From Pyrolobus sp964613695 (GTDB lineage Archaea > Thermoproteota > Thermoprotei_A > Sulfolobales > Pyrodictiaceae): DNA of 17,981 nucleotides. Under the pieces are notes generated by a model. That model saw only the letters and a list, made by a program, of their open reading frames with translations. It did no database searches and was not told the DNA's origin. Positions 1-6,930 of the stretch are shown in pieces (position 1 is the first letter of the stretch; every line of letters begins with the position of its first letter). The stretch spans positions 1 to 17,981 of the forward strand of contig CAZTIR010000028.1 of assembly GCA_964613695.1 (NCBI GenBank), given 5' to 3'. Position numbers and translations under genes: made by a program.

Positions 1-14
1 GGCTGTAGGCTCTG

Positions 15-1220
15 ATGGGGTTCTTCGATAAGGTCGGCGAGGCTCTCGGCAGGGCTGCTAGTGGTGCAGTGGGGAGGCTGCGTGTAATCAGCCACGAGTT
101 TAGGCCTGGTGAGCTCGTCTGGGTGTATCCGGAGGAGCGTATCCCCTACGGCTCTAGGATAGTGGTGGAGCCCAACCAGGCTGCTATAATCGTGCGTAGT
201 GGTAGGGTTCTCGGCGTGTTGAGGCAGGGCGAGTGGGTCCTCGACACTGCGCACGTGCCCGGCTTGCGTGGCGTGATGCAGGGGTTGTATGAGGGTGTCC
301 CGCTGCCCGTGAAGATAATCTTCGTTAACGTTACTGAGCGCGACATACCCTTCGGCGGGAGGTGTAACACGAGGGACGGCGTCCCGATCCAGTACCACGG
401 TATGGTCCACGTGGCGGTGCCGGACAACGAGGAGGATATCAAGAGGTTTGCCCTGAGGATAGCGGCGGAGGAGAAGGTCTTCACCACCGAGGAGCTCGCG
501 GAGAGGATGAGGGTGTATATCAACGACTGGGTCGAGTCCTTCCTAGGCAGCTTCATGAGCATCGACGTCTACGCGGGGAAGGCTAGGGTCAAGCAGCTCC
601 TCCGCGACCAGCTCGCGAGGATGGTGGCGGAGAACTGGTACCTCCGCGTGAAGGACGTGGGGATAGACGTGGATATCCCGGAGGACTGGCTAGAGAAGCT
701 GAGGCAGCAGGGGTACATGCAGATGCTCGCCCTCGCCTCCACAAACCCCCAGGTGGCGCAATTCATGCAACAGTATGACCTCCAACGCCGCCTCATGGAC
801 GCGCTGAGGGAGGCCCGCGGCGGGAACGTGGCCGGGATAGCGCTCCTGATACCCCTCCTCCAGCAGTTCGTCCAGCAGCTCTCCGCCGCGGGGCGCGTAG
901 AGGAGGCCAAGAGGGTTGAGAGCATCGCGAGGCAGGTGCAGGCCACCGGCGTCGTCACCGGCGAGCAGGCTGAGGAGCTGCGCAGGATAGCTGGTGGCGG
1001 GGGCGAGGGGCGCGAGGCGGGTGGCGGCGCGGTAGGCTCTCAGGCGTCCGGGTATACCCCGAGGTGCCCCTACTGCGGCGCCGTGATACCCCCGCAGCTT
1101 GCGGTCCAGAGGCCTAACTTCTGCCCGTTCTGCGGGAAGCGTATCAAGTGGTGCCCCAACGGCCACGTTGCGCCCGCAGAGGCTAGGTTCTGTCCAGTCT
1201 GCGGCGCTAGGCTGGAGTGA
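15..1220 (+). CDS. SPFH-domain protein with C-terminal double zinc ribbon (YdjI/virion-core-like)
   Basis: A 401-residue protein beginning with a short amphipathic stretch (MGFFDKVGEALGR), a typical start for this SPFH subfamily. Residues about 30-235 look like an SPFH (band 7) domain of the YdjI type, with the family-like pattern WVYPEERIPYGSRIVVEPNQ at 36-55. A Gln/Met-rich helical stretch (about 230-330) and a Gly-rich linker follow. The tail holds two zinc ribbons: CPYC at 351-354 with CPFC at 370-373, then C380/H384 with CPVC at 393-396. No transmembrane helix is seen, so I infer a peripheral membrane scaffold that oligomerises. It is followed after 12 nt by a zinc-ribbon membrane protein and then a second one, which suggests one operon and one complex. 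The ATG at 15 is used; only 14 nt lie upstream, so the promoter and any earlier operon genes are outside the window. Confidence 0.85.
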   Translation: MGFFDKVGEALGRAASGAVGRLRVISHEFRPGELVWVYPEERIPYGSRIVVEPNQAAIIVRSGRVLGVLRQGEWVLDTAHVPGLRGVMQGLYEGVPLPVKIIFVNVTERDIPFGGRCNTRDGVPIQYHGMVHVAVPDNEEDIKRFALRIAAEEKVFTTEELAERMRVYINDWVESFLGSFMSIDVYAGKARVKQLLRDQLARMVAENWYLRVKDVGIDVDIPEDWLEKLRQQGYMQMLALASTNPQVAQFMQQYDLQRRLMDALREARGGNVAGIALLIPLLQQFVQQLSAAGRVEEAKRVESIARQVQATGVVTGEQAEELRRIAGGGGEGREAGGGAVGSQASGYTPRCPYCGAVIPPQLAVQRPNFCPFCGKRIKWCPNGHVAPAEARFCPVCGARLE

Positions 1221-1232
1221 GCGTGGTGAGCG

Positions 1233-2333
1233 TTGCCCGGTGCCGGCGCGGCGGAGGGGCGCGTGGTTAGGGTATACCGGTGCAGGTATTGTGGTGCTCC
1301 TCTCCGCGTGGGCCCCGATACTATTGTGGCCGTGTGCCCCTACTGTGGCAAGCCCAACTGGATACGCGGGAGCCCCTCCAAGCTCCTCACGGCGAGGGTC
1401 CCCTCGCGGGGGGAGGCCGAGGAGTTTTTCAGGAGGCTTGTGGAGCGCGACCCGGATCTCTCCAAGCTCCGGCCCCGCCTCCTCCGCGTCGAGGCGGTGC
1501 TCCTCCCCTTCTACAGGGTCCGTGGCAGGCTGGAGGCTAGCTTCGAGGCAACGGTTGTTCTCACCGTGAGTGTCGAGAGGGTTGTGGAGGGCCGCTCGAG
1601 TGTAGAGTATCGTAGTGTTGCTGTGAGGGTCTCGGATAGCTTCGGGAGGGGTTTTGAGGCTCTCGTGCTGGGTAGGAGGGGTGTTGCCGAGTCTAGGCCC
1701 GTGGTTATGCTCGCGGATAGGCTCTGGGGTGCCCGCCTGGAGCCGTTTGAGAGGGTTTCGTGGGAGAGGGGGTTCCACGAGGCTCTCGCGGTTGAGGTGG
1801 AGGGTGGCGAGGCTGGGGCTGAGGCTGCTGGAGCCGCGTGCAGAGAGGCTAGGAGGGTTGCGGAGAGGCTTGCAGCGGAGGAGGCGGAGGGCGAGTACCT
1901 CGGGGAGGGTGTGGTCGTCTCGTCCAGGGTTGCCGATATGAGGTTCTCGTGTAGCCCACGCGTGGAGCGCGTGGAGGGGCCCTTCTATGCTCCGCTGGTG
2001 CGCGCCTACTACAGCGTCTCGGGTAGGGTCTATCGCGCGTACTTCGCGTGGGACGGCACCCCCCTCTACCGCGAGGAGCCCATGACCCTGGGTCAGAGGC
2101 TCGCGGCAGCCGCGCTCGCCTCCCTGCTCTCCGGCGCGGGGGGTGCCGCTGCACCGCTCGCCGCTCTACTACTCGGCGGCGTGAAGGGGCTTGTCGCCGG
2201 CGCTGCTCTCTTCGCGCTCTCGGCGCTGGCGGGCTACCGTATCTTCAACGCGGCTCTTCAACCGTCTAGGGTCGAGGAGGGTGTCGAGAGCTGGGTTGAG
2301 AGTATCGTCGCGGCTGTGAAGGGCGGGGGGTGA
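1233..2333 (+). CDS. N-terminal zinc-ribbon protein with C-terminal membrane hairpin (YdjG/YdjH-like)
   Basis: This 366-residue protein starts with a zinc ribbon (C17, C20, C35, C38; CRYCG and CPYCG knuckles). A soluble middle part of about 230 residues follows, then a hydrophobic region at about 302-345 that reads as two membrane helices, and a short charged tail. I do not recognise a catalytic domain. The architecture matches the next gene and the zinc-ribbon membrane partners of YdjI-type SPFH proteins. Two starts are possible: TTG at 1233 just after a GGTGAG at 1225-1230, or GTG at 1263 after GGAGGGG at 1253-1259; both keep the whole zinc ribbon. The gene starts 12 nt after the SPFH gene and ends 6 nt before the next, so co-transcription is likely. 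Function is inferred: a membrane anchor or receptor for the SPFH protein. Confidence 0.75.
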   Translation: MPGAGAAEGRVVRVYRCRYCGAPLRVGPDTIVAVCPYCGKPNWIRGSPSKLLTARVPSRGEAEEFFRRLVERDPDLSKLRPRLLRVEAVLLPFYRVRGRLEASFEATVVLTVSVERVVEGRSSVEYRSVAVRVSDSFGRGFEALVLGRRGVAESRPVVMLADRLWGARLEPFERVSWERGFHEALAVEVEGGEAGAEAAGAACREARRVAERLAAEEAEGEYLGEGVVVSSRVADMRFSCSPRVERVEGPFYAPLVRAYYSVSGRVYRAYFAWDGTPLYREEPMTLGQRLAAAALASLLSGAGGAAAPLAALLLGGVKGLVAGAALFALSALAGYRIFNAALQPSRVEEGVESWVESIVAAVKGGG

Positions 2334-2339
2334 GGCTCT

Positions 2340-3260
2340 GTGTTGAGGAGGGTGAGGTGCCCATACTGTGGTGCGGTGTTCGAGGTGCCCGAGGGCGTCG
2401 AGTACGCTGTATGCCCCTATTGTGGCACGGTTGTGGAGATTGAGAAGGGCTCTAGGATAGCCTCCCACTACTACCCCATACGCCTCGAGGAGGATGATGC
2501 GCGCTACGCGGCGCTATCCCTGGCGTCGCAGATGCCGGGGGCGCCGGAGGACATCGCCAGCTCGGCGCGCGTCACTCGCATGGAGCTGCACGTGGTGCCT
2601 CTGTACGTGTGTAGGGTCTCCGCCTCCTGTGGCGAGCTCACGGTCGAGAGGGAGGAGGGCGTGCTAGCGTCGCGCGAGCCTCTGCCGGGGCTCACCAGGG
2701 GCTACCGGTTCCCCAGCATGGGCCGCGAGGCCTACAACCCGGGGGTCTTCGGGAGGGTTGACAGGTTTCACCAGGTTGAGGTGCCCGCCTCCACGGCCTG
2801 CAGCACTCTAGCCGAGAGGCTGGGCGCCACCCTCAGCCTCGAGGCCATGCTCGCGGGCTGCAACACAACCCCAAGCCTTTCGAGCAGCGTCCTCGGCTTA
2901 GCCCACTACCCCTTCTGGCTAGTGGAGTACGAGCACCCCCTCACCCCCAAACCCCTCAAAGCGGTTGTAGATGCTGTCGACGCGCGCGTGGTCTACCTCG
3001 AGTACCCTAGGAGCCTTGCAAAACGGGCGATGCTAGCTGCTATCAGCGTGGCCGGTCTCCTACTCGCAGCGGTCCTCGGCACCGCTGCAGCTACAATAGC
3101 TCAGCTAGACTGGCCCATCTCGCTAGCCCCGCTCGCCTCCTCGCTGCTCGCGGCCGGCGCCACGGTCTCGCCAGGCCTCCGGAGGGCTGCAAGCAGGATA
3201 GGGGTGTACACGTGGAGCCCCCAGGGGGGTGTAGAGCCCCGCGTGCGTCTCGAAGCCTAG
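2340..3260 (+). CDS. Second zinc-ribbon membrane protein of the SPFH operon
   Basis: A 306-residue protein with an N-terminal zinc ribbon (C7, C10, C25, C28), a soluble middle, and two predicted membrane helices at about 229-252 and 257-278. It shares its plan with the preceding gene and local patterns too: a P-[FL]-Y strand about 90 residues in, and an aromatic YPFWLVEYE-type strand before the membrane part. That suggests an ancient duplication with strong divergence. Extra cysteines in the middle (C91, C97, C154, C174) are not shared and could form disulfides or a metal site. The GTG start at 2340 has GGTGAGG at 2330-2336 overlapping the upstream stop, so translation is probably coupled. 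Its TAG stop at 3258-3260 shares the CTAG tetranucleotide with the TAG stop of the opposite-strand gene. Confidence 0.75.
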   Translation: MLRRVRCPYCGAVFEVPEGVEYAVCPYCGTVVEIEKGSRIASHYYPIRLEEDDARYAALSLASQMPGAPEDIASSARVTRMELHVVPLYVCRVSASCGELTVEREEGVLASREPLPGLTRGYRFPSMGREAYNPGVFGRVDRFHQVEVPASTACSTLAERLGATLSLEAMLAGCNTTPSLSSSVLGLAHYPFWLVEYEHPLTPKPLKAVVDAVDARVVYLEYPRSLAKRAMLAAISVAGLLLAAVLGTAAATIAQLDWPISLAPLASSLLAAGATVSPGLRRAASRIGVYTWSPQGGVEPRVRLEA

Positions 3261-3922
3261 CGGCCTAGCAGCTTCGAGATGAGCCTCCTGGCTCTCTCCA
3301 GGAGCCCCGGCTCCCCGGGGCCCGCGAAGCGGAGGAAGCGGCTCCTCTCCTCATAGACCCTCCTCGCTGCCGAGATAGCCTCGGCGAGCTCGCCGGCGAG
3401 CTTCTCGAGCCTGGACGAGTCGCCCCTCTTAGCAGCGTCTAGCAGCTCCACGGCCTTAGCCGCTATGGCCTCCGCGAGGCCTATGAGCGTGTCGTCTATC
3501 TCGCATAGTTTGAGCAGCTGCTCCTCTCGTATAGCCTGAACCGCGCTGACCGGGGCCCACCCGGCATCCGCGTAGAGTATGTCTGAGGAGAGCCTCTGGG
3601 CCTCTAGGGAGAGCTGCTCGAGGAGCCTAGAGTAGCGGGAGAGGCTCTCCCCCCGCCGGGGCCCGGTGGGCGTCAGGGTGGGTATGCTGGAGAAGAACTC
3701 CTCAGCCGCCCCTGCAGCCACAACCCCCCTCGCCTCGTCTATCCTCGAGACCGCCTCGTCGATCCTGGACGCCACGTACCTCCGGATTAGTACGTCAGCC
3801 TCTCTCAGCTTCTCTCTGCGCAGGTAGCCGCGGGCTCCTGGGATTGTGGAGAAGAGCCGCTGGACCCAGGCGTAGTGGGGTCTCACGCAGATCTCGTAGC
3901 CGGGCCCATGTTCTTCGCTCAT
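3257..3922 (-). CDS. Conserved-looking helical protein of unknown function
   Basis: I do not recognise a family. From the ATG at 3920-3922 the product is 221 residues, mostly charged and Ala/Leu-rich alpha helix, with no signal peptide or membrane segment. Its N-terminus (GYEICVRPHYAWVQRLFSTI) reads as a folded aromatic patch; the rest (arginine- and glutamate-rich repeats such as SRIDEA twice) suggests helical bundles or a coiled coil. The reading frame extends 28 codons upstream to an ATG at 4006, but that would put the start on the far side of the TATA-like CTTATAA at 3987-3993, so I prefer the internal ATG. It converges on the SPFH operon with a 4-nt overlap of stop codons, so any link with that operon is by proximity only. 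It diverges from the iron operon. Confidence 0.65.
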   Translation of the reverse strand: MSEEHGPGYEICVRPHYAWVQRLFSTIPGARGYLRREKLREADVLIRRYVASRIDEAVSRIDEARGVVAAGAAEEFFSSIPTLTPTGPRRGESLSRYSRLLEQLSLEAQRLSSDILYADAGWAPVSAVQAIREEQLLKLCEIDDTLIGLAEAIAAKAVELLDAAKRGDSSRLEKLAGELAEAISAARRVYEERSRFLRFAGPGEPGLLERARRLISKLLGR

Positions 3923-3986
3923 CACGCCGCTCCTCGGGTCACTACGAGCCCCCAGCGTTAATGTTGATGTCTTGGCGTCTCGCCGG

Positions 3987-3993
3987 CTTATAA
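3987..3993. promoter_or_regulatory. TATA box in the divergent promoter of the iron operon and the - strand helical gene
   Basis: CTTATAA, within the near-symmetric GCTTATAAC, is centred about 28 nt before the ATG at 4019, the spacing expected for an archaeal promoter driving a leaderless or short-leader message. Read on the - strand, the same element lies about 65 nt before the ATG at 3922 and would give a leader of roughly 40 nt. Whether both directions use it is inference. Confidence 0.6.
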
Positions 3994-4011
3994 CACCCCT
4001 CAACACATCTC

Positions 4012-4030
4012 AGACCCCATGCTGGGGTCT
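4012..4030. promoter_or_regulatory. Candidate operator: 19-bp perfect palindrome at the iron-operon transcription start
   Basis: AGACCCCA-TGC-TGGGGTCT: two perfect 8-bp arms around a 3-nt centre, beginning about 20 nt downstream of the TATA box and therefore covering the expected transcription start. The operon downstream encodes a DtxR-family metalloregulator, and known DtxR-family boxes are 19-bp palindromes. I infer that the regulator binds here and represses its own operon when iron is plentiful. The element could alternatively act as an RNA hairpin in the leader. Confidence 0.5.
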
Positions 4031-4384
4031 AGAGCCGTGCGGGTATGCGTCGCGACCGACGACGGGGTTAAGGTGAAGATCGGGCATTTTGGTGACGCCG
4101 CGTACTACCTTGTCTACGAGGTGAGGGAGGGTAAGCCGGTCCTAGTGGTGCGCGTCGAGAACCCCTACCGCGGTAGCCACGAGCACGGCGAGGAGGCTGA
4201 GGAGAGGGGCAAGAGGAGGGGTATACTAGAGCTGCTCAAGAGGTATGGCTGCGACGCTATAGTCGCAACGGCCTTCGGGCCCGGTGGGAGAGAGTTCATG
4301 GAGAGGCATGGGCTCCGCGTTTACACGGTGAGGCCTGGCACCGAGGTATGGGAGGCTCTCGAGAGCATAGTGAGGGGCTCCTGA
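4019..4384 (+). CDS. NifX/NafY-like dinitrogenase iron-molybdenum cofactor-binding family protein
   Basis: A small single-domain protein (121 residues) with the family-like N-terminus RVCVATDDG, the strand-loop KIGHFGDAAYYLVYEV, a His/Glu-rich patch (SHEHGEEAEERG, about 61-72) and the pattern CDAIVATAFGPGGREFM. The NifX/NafY fold binds Fe-S or FeMo-type clusters; archaea often carry stand-alone members with no nitrogenase, and their role is not well defined. As first gene of an operon with a DtxR-FeoA regulator and FeoB, it probably helps handle iron or Fe-S clusters. The ATG at 4019 sits inside a palindrome at the likely transcription start; the GTG at 4037 gives MRVCVATDDG, which fits the family better and may be the real start. 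Its TGA overlaps the next ATG (tgATG at 4382-4386). Confidence 0.8.
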   Translation: MLGSRAVRVCVATDDGVKVKIGHFGDAAYYLVYEVREGKPVLVVRVENPYRGSHEHGEEAEERGKRRGILELLKRYGCDAIVATAFGPGGREFMERHGLRVYTVRPGTEVWEALESIVRGS

Positions 4385-4998
4385 TGGAGTGTAGTGAGGA
4401 GCGCATAGCGAGGGAGGACGCGCTACGCTACCTCATGGAAGCGGGGGGCGAGGCGGACCTCTCCGAGGTTGTTGTCGAGCTCGGTGACCGCGAGCTCGCG
4501 GAGAGGATTGTGGAGGAGCTTGCCGCGGAGGGCCTCGTGGAGAGGAGGGGCTCTAGGCTAAGGCTCACGGGGAGGGGTGTCGGGGAGGCGGAGAGGCTCC
4601 TCGAGAGGCACAGGTTGTTGGAGAAGCTCCTCTCCAGGTATTTCAGCGAGCCCCACCGCCTAGCCCACAGCCTCGAGCATGTCGAGCTGGACTCGAGGCT
4701 CTTGGAGAGGCTGTTGGAGGCCGGGTATAGGTGTAGGCTCTCGGATCTCAAGCCGGGTGACTCGGGGAGGGTTCTCGCCCTCCTCGAGCCTAGCCCGAGG
4801 CTAGAGGCGAGGCTGTACGGTGTTGGCCTCATGCCGGGTAGGAGGTTTAGGGTTCTCGCGCGCCTCCCGGGCGTGGTTGTGGTTGAGGTTGGGGGTAGGA
4901 TGGCTGCCCTCGACGAGAGCGTGGCTGGCAAGGTTCTCGTGGTGAGGGAGGTTGAGGAGGTACATCCTCGTCGGTCAGCCGAACGTGGGCAAGAGTAG
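4384..4998 (+). CDS. DtxR-family metalloregulator fused to a C-terminal FeoA (SH3-like) domain
   Basis: From the ATG at 4384, overlapping the upstream stop, the product is 204 residues. Residues 1-65 form a winged helix (LSEVVVELGDRELAERIVEELAAEGLV, then the wing). Residues 70-115 form the DtxR dimerisation and metal-binding part. By my hand alignment from memory to IdeR, H76, E80 and H91 match site 1, E98 and H99 match neighbouring ligands, and H95 stands where IdeR has Cys102. Residues 118-190 are a FeoA-like domain (LSDLKPGDSGRV, LYGVGLMPGRRFRV, LDESVAGKVLV). It should sense Fe(II) or Mn(II) and repress the operon; the FeoA part may alternatively touch FeoB. The gene overlaps feoB by 47 nt in another frame, which I read as translational coupling and not a frameshift, since both proteins are complete. 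Confidence 0.85.
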   Translation: MECSEERIAREDALRYLMEAGGEADLSEVVVELGDRELAERIVEELAAEGLVERRGSRLRLTGRGVGEAERLLERHRLLEKLLSRYFSEPHRLAHSLEHVELDSRLLERLLEAGYRCRLSDLKPGDSGRVLALLEPSPRLEARLYGVGLMPGRRFRVLARLPGVVVVEVGGRMAALDESVAGKVLVVREVEEVHPRRSAERGQE

Positions 4999-6823
4999 CC
5001 TCCTGAGAGCCCTCACCGGGGCGCAGGTTAGGGTCTCCAACTACCCGGGGACCACGGTTGAGCTCTACACCGCGAGGGCGGTGATAGGGGGAGTCGAGTA
5101 CGAGTTCGTGGATACCCCTGGGGTCTACAACCTCTACCCGAGTAGCATAGAGGAGGAGGTTACAACCAGGCTCGTGCTGAGCGGTGACTACGACGCGGTT
5201 ATACTGGTTGCGGATGCGACGGCCATAGAGAGGAGCCTCCTCCTCGCCGTCGAGCTGGCGGAGCTAGGCGCGCCCATGCTCATAGCCGTGAACTTCTGGG
5301 AGGAGGCCGAGGAGAAGGGCATAATCATAGACTACGAGGGCCTCGAGGAGGATCTCGGCGTGCCCGTGGTTAGGGTTAACCCGGTGCGCGGTAGGCTCGA
5401 GGAGCTCCTCGAGAGGCTGGGCGAGGCTCGTAGGAGCACGCTGCGCGTGCGCTACGACGACCACGTAGAGGATGCTATAGCGAGGGCCATGGAGTGCACG
5501 AGAGAGGCTAGGAGGCTAGACGCTAGGGGCCTGGCGGTCAGGCTGGTTGAGGGCGACCCGGTGGCTCTTGAGCTCTATGGCTGCCCGGCGGCCGAGGAGG
5601 CTAGGCGTAGGCTTATCGAGGCGGGCCACGACCCCTACAACGACATCGAGGTTACTAGGGCTGGTTACGCCCTAAGGCTCGCGGAGAGGAGGGTTAGGAT
5701 AGAGGCTAGGGTCTCTAAGCCCAGCGTCATAGACCGGTTGATGCTCGAGAAGCCCGTGGCCGCCATAGCGGCTGCTGTAGCACTGCTCTTCGCCATTATA
5801 GCCCTCGTGGTGGTTGCGGGCGGGGCGGTTGCAAATACACTCGACAATCTCCTCTCTCCGCTCCTCGAGAGGCTCCTGACCAGGCTCAAGCCTCTCGGGG
5901 TTGCAGGGTACGTTGCCTCCGAGGCTCTCATAGCCGTGTACGCCCAGTATACCGCCGCTCTCCCCTACGTGGTGGCCTTCTACGTTATACTCGCGGGGCT
6001 CGAGGATAGTGGTTTGCTCGCGAGGCTCACACTCCTCCTCCACACCGTCTCGAAGAGGCTGGGGCTGCACGGGAAGGCGTTCATACCGATGATGGTGGGG
6101 CTCGGGTGCAGCGTGCCAGCCACGATAGCTGCTAGGGTGTTGCCGGGGATGGGGCAGAGGATTGCGGCGATAGCGGCGCTCGCCTTCATACCGTGCTCGT
6201 CGAGGTCGAGTATAGTGTTTGGTGTTGCTGGCAGGGTTGCTGGCATAGCGGCCGCGCTGGGCGTGTATGCGCTGGGCTTCGCGCTAGCCCTGCTCGTGGC
6301 GTCGCTGACGGCGAGGCTACTGGGTGGTGGCGAGGAGGCTCTCTTGGTGGAGGATGTTCCTCCTCTACGCCGCCCGACGCTGAGCGGAGTGGCTCTCAAG
6401 ACGTGGGAGAAGCTACGCGAGTTCATACTCGTCGTGACGCCCCTGGTCGTGGTGGGTGGCGCCGTCTACGGTCTGCTCGAGGAGACGGGGGTTGTGGCTG
6501 CTAGCGTTAGCATCCTAGCGCCGCTAGCTGCGCTTCTCCACGTGCCGCCGGCGGCGCTCATACCCGTCTTCTACGGCTTCATCCAGAAGGATCTCGTGGT
6601 TTCCATGCTCGCGGCTGTCCTCGGCACACCCAGGTACTGGGAGGTGCTGTCCCCGAAACAAGCGGTGACCATCACCCTCGCGGCCACGTACCAGGTGCCC
6701 TGCATCATAGCCTACGCGGCCATGGTGCGGGAGCTGGGGTTTAGGAGAGCGACTCTACTAGCACTAGTCCTGGACTCGCTGGGGCTCCTAGTGGCAATCG
6801 CCTACGCCAACCTCCCCGTGTAA
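4952..6823 (+). CDS. feoB: FeoB ferrous iron transporter
   Basis: A 623-residue FeoB, shorter than the enterobacterial form but usual for archaea. The N-terminal GTPase has G1 GQPNVGKSS (8-16), G2 at PGTT (32-35) and G3 DTPG (54-57). G4 reads NFWE at 114-117, where NxxD is expected. A helical linker follows to about 265. The membrane part carries the gate motifs GLGCSVPA (383-390) and PCSSR (414-418), the FYGFIQKD segment (540-547) and PCIIA (583-587), all with the conserved cysteines of Fe(II) gates. The TTG at 4952 is the only possible start because an in-frame TGA lies at 4943; GGTGAGGG at 4941-4948 is its ribosome site. It takes up Fe(II) across the cytoplasmic membrane, powered or gated by the G domain, and is probably controlled by the upstream DtxR-FeoA protein. 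Confidence 0.95.
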   Translation: MRRYILVGQPNVGKSSLLRALTGAQVRVSNYPGTTVELYTARAVIGGVEYEFVDTPGVYNLYPSSIEEEVTTRLVLSGDYDAVILVADATAIERSLLLAVELAELGAPMLIAVNFWEEAEEKGIIIDYEGLEEDLGVPVVRVNPVRGRLEELLERLGEARRSTLRVRYDDHVEDAIARAMECTREARRLDARGLAVRLVEGDPVALELYGCPAAEEARRRLIEAGHDPYNDIEVTRAGYALRLAERRVRIEARVSKPSVIDRLMLEKPVAAIAAAVALLFAIIALVVVAGGAVANTLDNLLSPLLERLLTRLKPLGVAGYVASEALIAVYAQYTAALPYVVAFYVILAGLEDSGLLARLTLLLHTVSKRLGLHGKAFIPMMVGLGCSVPATIAARVLPGMGQRIAAIAALAFIPCSSRSSIVFGVAGRVAGIAAALGVYALGFALALLVASLTARLLGGGEEALLVEDVPPLRRPTLSGVALKTWEKLREFILVVTPLVVVGGAVYGLLEETGVVAASVSILAPLAALLHVPPAALIPVFYGFIQKDLVVSMLAAVLGTPRYWEVLSPKQAVTITLAATYQVPCIIAYAAMVRELGFRRATLLALVLDSLGLLVAIAYANLPV

Positions 6824-6895
6824 GCATCCTAGCCGGGGAGGCTCGCGGGGAGAGAATCGAGGAGTCTTATGGAGCCCACCCTTGCCCCACTCTCG

Positions 6896-6903
6896 TTTAT
6901 AAG
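6896..6903 (+). promoter_or_regulatory. TATA box of the MFS transporter gene
   Basis: TTTATAAG, centred about 31 nt before the TTG at 6931, fits an archaeal promoter with a very short leader. The 107-nt gap after feoB and this box argue that the transporter gene is a separate transcription unit. Confidence 0.6.
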
Positions 6904-6930
6904 CATGCTGGCGTGGGCTGCTAAAACGGC

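Noticed and set aside
690..1778. Long open frame on the - strand across the SPFH and first zinc-ribbon genes
   Set aside because: It is antisense to two clear protein genes, its translation is Pro/His/Arg-rich low-complexity text, and such open frames are common opposite GC-rich genes.
3257..4006. Longer version of the helical - strand gene starting at 4006
   Set aside because: The extra 28 codons would start upstream of the TATA-like element used for this strand and read as low-complexity sequence; the internal ATG at 3922 is preferred.
4952..4998. Frameshift between the DtxR-FeoA gene and feoB
   Set aside because: Both proteins are complete in their families; the 47-nt overlap has a ribosome site and TTG start for feoB, so it is an overlap.
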